NCBI GenBank assembly: GCA_035552655.1
Contig: DASZLD010000202.1
Span: forward strand, 1 to 64,000
From: DASXMT01 sp035552655
GTDB taxonomy: Bacteria; Actinomycetota; Acidimicrobiia; Acidimicrobiales; RAAP-2
Direction of reading: 5' to 3'
DNA: 64,000 bases
Positions 57,537 through 64,000 of the stretch are shown piece after piece. The translations under genes were made by a program, and so were the position numbers. Each line of letters starts with the position of its first letter. The first letter of the stretch is position 1. The notes beneath the pieces were generated by a model. The model was not told the DNA's origin. It ran no database searches and worked only from the letters and a program-made list of their open reading frames with translations.

Positions 57537-58532
57537 TCAGATCCCGGTGTGCTCGGCTCGGATCGGCTTGGGGTCGGGGACATGGGGCATCAGGGCGTTG
57601 GGTGGGATGGTGCCTAGCCGGCCGGCCTGGAAGTCGTCCATGGCCTCGGCGATCTCGGCTCGGGTGTTCATCACGAACGGACCGTAGTGCTCGACGTGCT
57701 CGCCGATGGGCTGACCGCCGAGCACCAGGATGTCCAAGTCGGACCGGTCGTCGGCCTGCACGCTGATCCAGTCTCCGGCGGCGAACGAGGCCAGCTGGCC
57801 GACCTGGATCGGCTGCCCGGCGGTGCCCGCCCGCCCCGATCCGGCCAGCACGTAGACCAAGGCATTGAACGTGGCGTTCCAGGGCAGTCGGAGCTGCGCG
57901 CCGGGCGACACGGTTGCATGCATGAGGGCCATGGGCGTGTGCGTCGATCCGGGCCCGACGTGCCCGCCGACCTGGCCGGCGATCACCCGCACCAGGGCTC
58001 CCCCGTCGGGGGACGACAGCAGGGTCACGTCGTCGGCCTCCAGCCCTTGGTAGGCCGGGGGGATCAGCTTGTCCCTGGCCGGCAGGTTCACCCACAGCTG
58101 GATGCCATGGAACAGTCCCCCCGACACCACCAGGTCCTCCGGTGGCGTCTCGATGTGCAAGATGCCACCTCCGGCCGTCATCCACTGGGTGGCCCCGTTG
58201 GTGATGAGGCCTCCTCCACCGTTCGAGTCCTGGTGGGCGAAGGTGCCATCGATCATGTAGGTCACCGTCTCGAACCCGCGGTGGGGGTGCCACGGTGTCC
58301 CCTTGGGCTCACCGGGCGCGTAGTCGACCTCGCCCATCTGGTCCATGTGCACGAAGGGATCGAGGTCGGACAAGGCCATCCCGGCAAACGCCCGTCGCAC
58401 AGGAAATCCCTCCCCCTCCAGGCCGCCGGGCGCGGTGGTCACCGAGGCCAGCGGTCGTTCGAGCGCGGTGGCGGTGTCGGGTTCGGGGATCCGGGGCAGG
58501 GTGGACAGGTCGTCCACGGTCACAGCAGGCAT
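57537..58532 (-). CDS. Pirin-family protein
   Basis: A 331-residue bicupin. The N-terminal cupin has VHMDQMGEVDYAPGEPKGTP, WHPHRGFETVTYMIDGTFAH and GGGILHIETPPEDLV, with the His residues that bind Fe in pirin. The C-terminal cupin has HATVSPGAQLRLPWNATFNA, VLAGSGRAGTAGQPIQVGQL, then LVLGGQPIGEHVEHYGPFVM. Bacterial pirins include quercetinases and redox-linked regulators. The function here is unassigned. Start ATG follows AGGAGG. Converges on the dehydrogenase gene (16-base gap). Confidence 0.9.
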   Translation of the reverse strand: MPAVTVDDLSTLPRIPEPDTATALERPLASVTTAPGGLEGEGFPVRRAFAGMALSDLDPFVHMDQMGEVDYAPGEPKGTPWHPHRGFETVTYMIDGTFAHQDSNGGGGLITNGATQWMTAGGGILHIETPPEDLVVSGGLFHGIQLWVNLPARDKLIPPAYQGLEADDVTLLSSPDGGALVRVIAGQVGGHVGPGSTHTPMALMHATVSPGAQLRLPWNATFNALVYVLAGSGRAGTAGQPIQVGQLASFAAGDWISVQADDRSDLDILVLGGQPIGEHVEHYGPFVMNTRAEIAEAMDDFQAGRLGTIPPNALMPHVPDPKPIRAEHTGI

Positions 58533-58576
58533 GGGGCCTCCTATCGCTCAGTCGTCTCAGGTGGGCGAGCCCGTCA

Positions 58577-58909
58577 TCATTCCCCGGCCTCCTCCACCGT
58601 GAGCTCGGCGGCCGGATCGGCTTCGAGTCGCTCCTCGGGTATGGGAAGGCCGCTTCGAATCGAACGACCGAAGGTCCCATCGGCCAATCGCTGCTCGGCC
58701 CGACCAATGGCCTCCAGGCGCTGGCGGAGGCTGCCCGAGACGGTGTCGTCGGTTTCCTCGGCGGTCAGGCGTTCGGCCGGATCGCTCATGTCCCCGGTCT
58801 GGTTCGCCTCTGACCGGTCGTCACGTCCCGCCGCGTCGGTCTCGGTCAGAAGTCGTTCCACTCGGGCTCGCTCGGCGTCCAGCAGTGCTCGGGCTCGGTC
58901 GTCGTCCAC
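58577..58909 (-). CDS. DksA/TraR-family-like protein lacking the zinc-finger cysteines
   Basis: A 110-residue protein. A long N-terminal coiled coil (MDDDRARALLDAERARVERL, then DTVSGSLRQRLEAIGRAEQR) is followed by LADGTFGRSIRSGLPIPEER and LEADPAAELTVEEAGE. This matches the DksA/TraR end GTYGxCxxCGxxIxxxRLEAxPxAxxCxxC, with every zinc-binding Cys replaced. The fold is probably kept without zinc, as in some Cys-less DksA2 or actinobacterial homologues. It may bind the RNA polymerase secondary channel. It follows the encapsulin operon on the same strand with an 81-base gap. Confidence 0.75.
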   Translation of the reverse strand: MDDDRARALLDAERARVERLLTETDAAGRDDRSEANQTGDMSDPAERLTAEETDDTVSGSLRQRLEAIGRAEQRLADGTFGRSIRSGLPIPEERLEADPAAELTVEEAGE

Positions 58910-58990
58910 TGGCTCTCCCCACTCGATGCGACGCGCTTCGTCTCTCTGGACCTTAGGACGGTGCCGTCCCCTTCGATGCCGCGCCGACGT

Positions 58991-59119
58991 TCAGTCGGCG
59001 TCACCCGCCCACGACGAGGGGGGATCGCTGGCCGGGAAGGACTCCTCGTCCGACTCCTCCACCGGGTCGGCCGGATCCTCGGAAGTGGGTGCTTCCTCCT
59101 CGTCGGGTTGGTCGGGCAT
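58991..59119 (-). CDS. 42-residue acidic protein with ESFPASDPPS motif, coupled to encapsulin
   Basis: A short frame beginning MPDQPDEEEAPTSEDPADPV and ending EESDEESFPASDPPSSWAGD plus AD. It is very acidic. The ESFPASDPPS motif belongs to a family of tiny proteins I recall in many bacteria without known function. Its ATG (59119) shares one base with the encapsulin stop as TGATG, so it is translated by coupling after encapsulin. The motif and the overlap together make it very likely a real gene despite its size. Confidence 0.75.
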   Translation of the reverse strand: MPDQPDEEEAPTSEDPADPVEESDEESFPASDPPSSWAGDAD

Positions 59120-59922
59120 CAAGCGCTGAGCACCACCGCGGCGTCGGGTGAGGCGACATGAAAGCTGAAGCTCTCGACCAGGTAGAGGTGCACGTTGTCG
59201 GCATCGTGATGGTCGTAGCCGATGGAGAGGTCCTCACCCGACTCGAACAGGAAGTCTCCTCCCCGCATGGACACCACCACCGCCCCCCGCACGCCGGGCG
59301 ACCAGACGATCGGACCACCGAGGATCTGTCGAAGGTGGTCGAAGACGACCAGGCCACCGTGCTCGGTGGTCTCCACCACGCCGGTGTAGCCGTCGGGACC
59401 GAGGGCCAGGCCGTAGGGACCACCGATGCCCGCCGAGAGCAGGACTTCGACCGCCCTGGCCACCACGCTCGGATAGTTGGCGTAGTCGGCGCCCAGCGAG
59501 ATAGGGGCATGGGGCGACGCTTCGGTCATGCCCACGATCCCGGCCTCACCCCATCCATGGATGACGGCCACGTTCTCGGCCATGGCTATCTGACGAGCGG
59601 CCTCGTCCAGGGCATCGAGATCGATGTCCAGCGCGCCCCGGTCGGCATCGAGCACTTCGTCCCGTGAGACGGTGAAGTCAGCTCGCAGCTCGACGAGGGG
59701 CAGCACCCGGCGCTGGCGAGCGACCAGTCCCTCCGCCGGGGCCCCGTCGATGGACGTGGTCCGTCCCAGGTTGGTCGACGAGTGCTGCCAACCCAAGGGA
59801 CCCGAGAAATCGGCCAGCTTGCGCCCGGCCAGGGCCGGCACCAATCGCTGGCGACCCTCCTCGTCGATCTGGTCCCATCCGCTCTCGGTGATGGGGGCGT
59901 GGGAACGAAGTAGGTGGTTCAC
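59119..59922 (-). CDS. Encapsulin nanocompartment shell protein
   Basis: A 267-residue protein with the family-1 encapsulin (linocin M18/HK97-like) layout. N-terminal LRSHAPITESGWDQIDEEGR is followed by ALAGRKLADFSGPLGWQHSS, an E-loop-like region VEARADF-type (VLPLVELRADFTVSRDEVLD), and AIHGWGEAGIVGM-type (VAVIHGWGEAGIVGMTEASP). The C-terminal A-domain has YGLALGPDGYTGVVETTEHG and IGYDHHDADNVHLYLVESFS. About 264-270 residues is normal. The GTG start (59922) overlaps the stop of the ferritin gene as GTGA. It would self-assemble into a ~24-nm shell around the ferritin cargo. Confidence 0.93.
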   Translation of the reverse strand: MNHLLRSHAPITESGWDQIDEEGRQRLVPALAGRKLADFSGPLGWQHSSTNLGRTTSIDGAPAEGLVARQRRVLPLVELRADFTVSRDEVLDADRGALDIDLDALDEAARQIAMAENVAVIHGWGEAGIVGMTEASPHAPISLGADYANYPSVVARAVEVLLSAGIGGPYGLALGPDGYTGVVETTEHGGLVVFDHLRQILGGPIVWSPGVRGAVVVSMRGGDFLFESGEDLSIGYDHHDADNVHLYLVESFSFHVASPDAAVVLSA

Positions 59923-60290
59923 AGTGTCTCTCCCTTGAGTGAGCCGATGGAGAGGGAGCCGTCGCCGGGGCCCGACTCCCCACCCGCCTCGGCCTCTTTC
60001 TCCACTTCGGTGACCGGTTCGGTGGTGAACAGGTAGGTGCGTAGATGTTCGTCCAGTACGGGGTCGTGGCGGCGCAACCATTCCAAGGTCATGGCCGCGT
60101 GCTCCTTCTCCTCGTCCCGGTTGTGAGCCAGGACCGCGGCCAGCTCACCATCGGCGGTGGCGTCCACCCGCTGGTCGTACCAGTCGATGGCCTCGAGCTC
60201 CTCTTGCAGGGAGGTAATGGCGCGGTGTCGATCGATGGTCTGGGGCGACAGCTGATCTCCGGGCTCGTGCAGTCCGGCGCTCTGGGCCAT
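59919..60290 (-). CDS. Encapsulated ferritin-like protein (EncFtn) with C-terminal targeting peptide
   Basis: A 123-residue two-helix ferritin-like protein. Ferroxidase residues match EncFtn: Glu31 and Glu33 in LQEELEAIDWYDQR with Trp37-Tyr38, and Glu61 with His64 in EEKEHAAM. A flexible acidic linker (residues ~93-111) leads to the C-terminal cargo peptide SLSIGSLKG (112-120), the signal that docks family-1 cargos into encapsulin. It oxidises Fe(II) for storage in the shell. I chose ATG 60290 (MAQSAGLHE) with GGAGACGTGACC upstream. First gene of the encapsulin operon. Confidence 0.93.
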   Translation of the reverse strand: MAQSAGLHEPGDQLSPQTIDRHRAITSLQEELEAIDWYDQRVDATADGELAAVLAHNRDEEKEHAAMTLEWLRRHDPVLDEHLRTYLFTTEPVTEVEKEAEAGGESGPGDGSLSIGSLKGETL

Positions 60291-60316
60291 GGTCACGTCT
60301 CCTTGGGTGTGGTCCG

Positions 60317-60341
60317 CCTGGTGCGTGTTCAACGTACCAGG
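60317..60341. promoter_or_regulatory. Inverted repeat between EncFtn and aldo/keto reductase genes, candidate operator
   Basis: CCTGGT (60317-60322) and ACCAGG (60336-60341) are inverted arms 13 bases apart, with a smaller GTT-C-AAC palindrome inside. The 74-base region holds both divergent starts and the TATGGT box of the reductase, so a site here could coordinate the iron-storage and reductase genes. It is short enough to be chance. Confidence 0.35.
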
Positions 60342-60352
60342 AGGCTCCACGA

Positions 60353-60358
60353 TATGGT
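60353..60358 (+). promoter_or_regulatory. Putative -10 box for leaderless aldo/keto reductase mRNA
   Basis: TATGGT ends seven bases before ATG 60365, with no ribosome binding site between, so the mRNA probably begins at the start codon. Confidence 0.5.
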
Positions 60359-60364
60359 CCAGCG

Positions 60365-61336
60365 ATGGACTACACCCAACTCGGCCGCACCGGTCTCCGT
60401 GTCAGTCGCCTCTGTCTCGGCACCATGAATTTCGGACCCCAGACGGAGGAACCGGAGTCCTTCGCCATCATGGATCGAGCCCACGACCTGGGGATCAATT
60501 TCTTCGACACGGCCAACGTCTATGGACAGACCAAGGGCCGGGGGGCGACAGAACAGATCGTCGGGCGCTGGATCAACCAGGGCGACGGGCGTCGGGAGCG
60601 CACGGTGCTGGCCACCAAGCTGTACGGCGACATGACCGAGTGGCCCAACGAGGGCCGGTTGTCGGCCCTCAACATTCGACGCGCCTGCGACGCTTCGCTG
60701 CAGCGGCTGCAGACCGACTACATCGACGTGTACCAGATGCACCACGTGGATCGGCTGACCCCGTGGGACGAGATCTGGGAGGCCATGGAGGTCCTCCGCT
60801 ACCAGGGCAAGATCCTCTATGTGGGCTCGTCCAACTTTGCCGGCTGGCACCTGGCCAAAGCCCAGGAGGCCGCGGCCCGGCGCAACCTGGTCGGTCTGGT
60901 CAGCGAGCAGTCCATCTACAACCTGTTGGTCCGGGACATCGAGTTGGAGGTCATACCGGCCGCCGTCGACTACGGGCTGGGCATCATTCCCTGGTCGCCC
61001 CTCCAAGGAGGCCTTCTCGGTGGCGTGGTGGGCAAACAGCGCGACGGGAGCCGACGCAGCAACGAGCGGTCCCAGAAAGCAGTCGAAGCCCACCGGCCCC
61101 AGCTGGAAGAGTACGAGGCCTACTGCGAGGAGCTGGGCGAGGAGCCGGGCACGGTGGCGTTGGCCTGGCTGCTGACCCGACCCGGCGTCACCGGTCCCAT
61201 CGTCGGGCCCCGCACCATGGAGCACCTGGAAGGGGCGGTGCGGGCCCTCGAGGTGACATTGAGCGCGGAGACCCTCGAACGCCTGGACCGGATCTTCCCA
61301 GGGCACAAGACCGCCCCGGAGGACTACGCCTGGTAG
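60365..61336 (+). CDS. Aldo/keto reductase
   Basis: A 323-residue AKR. MDYTQLGRTGLRVSRLCLGT, NFFDTANVYGQTKGRGATEQ (catalytic Asp and Tyr), TVLATKLYGDM (Lys), MHHVDRLTPWDEIWEAMEVL, then GPRTMEHLEGAVRAL at the end match the family. It should reduce an aldehyde or ketone with NADPH. Divergent from the encapsulin operon, so it may belong to the same oxidative-stress response. Converges on ettA. Confidence 0.92.
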   Translation: MDYTQLGRTGLRVSRLCLGTMNFGPQTEEPESFAIMDRAHDLGINFFDTANVYGQTKGRGATEQIVGRWINQGDGRRERTVLATKLYGDMTEWPNEGRLSALNIRRACDASLQRLQTDYIDVYQMHHVDRLTPWDEIWEAMEVLRYQGKILYVGSSNFAGWHLAKAQEAAARRNLVGLVSEQSIYNLLVRDIELEVIPAAVDYGLGIIPWSPLQGGLLGGVVGKQRDGSRRSNERSQKAVEAHRPQLEEYEAYCEELGEEPGTVALAWLLTRPGVTGPIVGPRTMEHLEGAVRALEVTLSAETLERLDRIFPGHKTAPEDYAW

Positions 61337-61378
61337 ACCAGTCCGACCCGTCCCGTGGGTGCGCCGAGAGCGCCGGGA

Positions 61379-63058
<1,680 letters not shown>

Positions 63059-63139
63059 ACCGACCAGTGTGGCGCGGCCGGGCCCCGGGGCGGAAAAAGG
63101 ACCCGATCGGAGGGGCAGGAGTCGGACTTATGCTCCAGG

Positions 63140-63157
63140 GATCACCGCAGGGTGATC
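63140..63157. promoter_or_regulatory. 5' leader hairpin before the cNMP/thioredoxin-reductase-like gene
   Basis: GATCACC and GGTGATC form a perfect 7-bp stem around GCAG. A TATGCT box at 63129-63134 would start transcription near 63141, placing this hairpin at the very 5' end of the mRNA, before GGAGG and GTG 63174. It could stabilise the mRNA or be a protein site. Confidence 0.45.
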
Positions 63158-63173
63158 GGGGAGGAGCAAGCTG

Positions 63174-64000
63174 GTGACAGGCGATGACATGGCTCCGGCA
63201 CACGATCCGAACCCGCAGTCCGATGATGTGAGCTCGCCCACCCTGACCGCGGCGGAGCTGGCCGAGCTGGCTCCCTTCGGGTACGAGCGGGCGGTGGAGG
63301 TCGGGGACACCCTATTCCGGGCGGGCGATGCCGGCTACGACTTCGCCGTCGTCCTCGAAGGAGAGGTCGAGGTGGTCCGACCGGACGACACCGGTGACGT
63401 GCTCATCGTGACCCACGGGCCGGGACGGTTTCTGGGCGAGCTGAGCCTGGTCACCGGCGAGCGGCCGTACCTCACGGCCCGGGTTTCCCGCGCCGGCCGG
63501 GTTCTGGTCATCGAGCCCGACGCGTTCAAGCGGATGATGAGCTCCAAGCCGGACATCGCCGACGTCGTCTTCGGGGCCCTGGTCGCCCGGCGGGAACGGC
63601 TCCAGTCCGGTGAAGGGGCCCGAGCGGTTCGGATCATCGGCTCCCGCTTCTCGCCCCCGGCCATGGCCCTGCGGGTGTTCGCCGCCCAGAACCACCTGGT
63701 CCATTCCTGGATCGACCTCGAGGACGCCGACGACGTCGGCGTCCTCCTGGCCAGCATGGGTCTGCGTCCCGTCGACACCCCGGTGGTGGTCACGCCCACC
63801 ACCACGCTGCGCCATGCCACCGTGGGCCAGTTCGCCGAGCTGCTGGGCCTCACCTATCAGCCCACTCCCGGCTTCACCTTCGACGTGGTGGTGGTGGGCA
63901 CCGGACCGGCCGGTCTGGCCTCGGCCGTGTACGGCGCCTCGGAGGGCCTGTCCACGGTGTCGTTGGATGCAGTGGGATCAGGAGGCCAGGCCGGGGCCAG
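63174..64000 (+). CDS. cNMP-binding domain / thioredoxin reductase-like fusion (3' end outside window)
   Basis: The frame runs off the window, and 275 residues are visible. Residues ~35-140 are a cyclic-nucleotide-binding domain (GDTLFRAGDAGYDFAVVLEG, FLGELSLVTGERPYLTARVS). Residues ~152-228 form a thioredoxin/glutaredoxin-like domain (RIIGSRFSPPAMALRVFAAQ, WIDLEDADDVGVLLASMGLR) with no CxxC. The FAD-binding motif VVVGTGPAGLASAVYGASEG begins at about residue 240. This order is known in actinobacterial thioredoxin-reductase-like proteins. GTG 63174 follows GGGGAGGAGC at nine bases, and an ATG at 63189 is an alternative. Function and partners are unseen. Confidence 0.87.
   Translation, partial: MTGDDMAPAHDPNPQSDDVSSPTLTAAELAELAPFGYERAVEVGDTLFRAGDAGYDFAVVLEGEVEVVRPDDTGDVLIVTHGPGRFLGELSLVTGERPYLTARVSRAGRVLVIEPDAFKRMMSSKPDIADVVFGALVARRERLQSGEGARAVRIIGSRFSPPAMALRVFAAQNHLVHSWIDLEDADDVGVLLASMGLRPVDTPVVVTPTTTLRHATVGQFAELLGLTYQPTPGFTFDVVVVGTGPAGLASAVYGASEGLSTVSLDAVGSGGQAGA

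Overview
The window is high-GC DNA packed with short operons, many of them joined by ATGA, GTGA or TGATG stop/start overlaps. Several traits point to a Gram-positive actinobacterium rather than a proteobacterium. It has a complete mce operon with YrbE permeases and an MceG-type ATPase, deazaflavin (F420)-type oxidoreductases, a pantothenate kinase, an SufR-like regulator, an encapsulin with encapsulated ferritin, and many GTG starts. It also has many start codons placed exactly one -10 hexamer plus six bases downstream of TANNNT, which suggests leaderless mRNAs. The class Acidimicrobiia is my best guess, but this is an inference and no rRNA or marker gene is present. I see no tRNA, rRNA, CRISPR array, transposase or phage gene. 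LAYOUT. 1-3.2 kb: a thioesterase tail, an NTF2-like protein, acetolactate decarboxylase coupled to a deazaflavin-type oxidoreductase, a small acidic protein and an SDR. 3.2-7.3 kb: a DUF169 protein, NfuA, and an ATP-grasp enzyme followed by a radical SAM protein with a C-terminal CCSEP tail. 7.3-8.9 kb: a TetR repressor divergent from a DUF1214 protein, with a well-organised promoter/operator region between them. 9.2-11.6 kb: an overlapping operon of SDR, QueA-like enzyme and SufR-like regulator. 11.7-18.8 kb: membrane proteins (UPF0104-like, ClC channel, K+ channel), an aminoglycoside-phosphotransferase-like kinase with a lipocalin-like partner, and a periplasmic binding protein. 18.9-31.6 kb: the mce lipid-import locus. 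On the minus strand lie yrbEA, yrbEB, mceA-F and an Mce-associated protein. On the plus strand, divergent from them, lie an ECF sigma factor with a membrane-anchored tail and the MceG ATPase. The 0.5-kb region between the two arms is rich in inverted repeats. 31.7-49.9 kb: mostly lipid, steroid-like or xenobiotic catabolism enzymes (sterol desaturase family, SDRs, ALDH, hydrolase, thioesterases, phosphotriesterase family, amidohydrolase, LLM oxidoreductase), together with coaA and an NRDE protein. 49.9-54.8 kb: a branched-chain amino-acid type ABC transporter in which both ATPases and both permeases are fused into single proteins, followed upstream by its binding protein. 54.8-57.5 kb: a TauD-type dioxygenase co-directional with a TetR regulator, and a divergent MDR-type dehydrogenase, with a perfect operator palindrome between them. 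57.5-61.3 kb: pirin, a cysteine-less DksA-like protein, and an encapsulin nanocompartment operon (encapsulated ferritin, encapsulin, 42-residue acidic protein) divergent from an aldo/keto reductase. 61.4-64 kb: EttA and the start of a cNMP-binding/thioredoxin-reductase-like protein that runs off the window. HOW THEY FIT. The mce transporter, MceG, thioesterases, SDRs, ALDH, sterol desaturase and amidohydrolase together suggest import and oxidation of hydrophobic substrates. The encapsulin locus is an iron-storage or oxidative-stress module. The radical SAM/ATP-grasp pair and the SDR/QueA-like/SufR-like operon are the two places where an undescribed small-molecule or modification pathway seems most likely. 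All assignments were made by eye from sequence motifs, and no database search was run.
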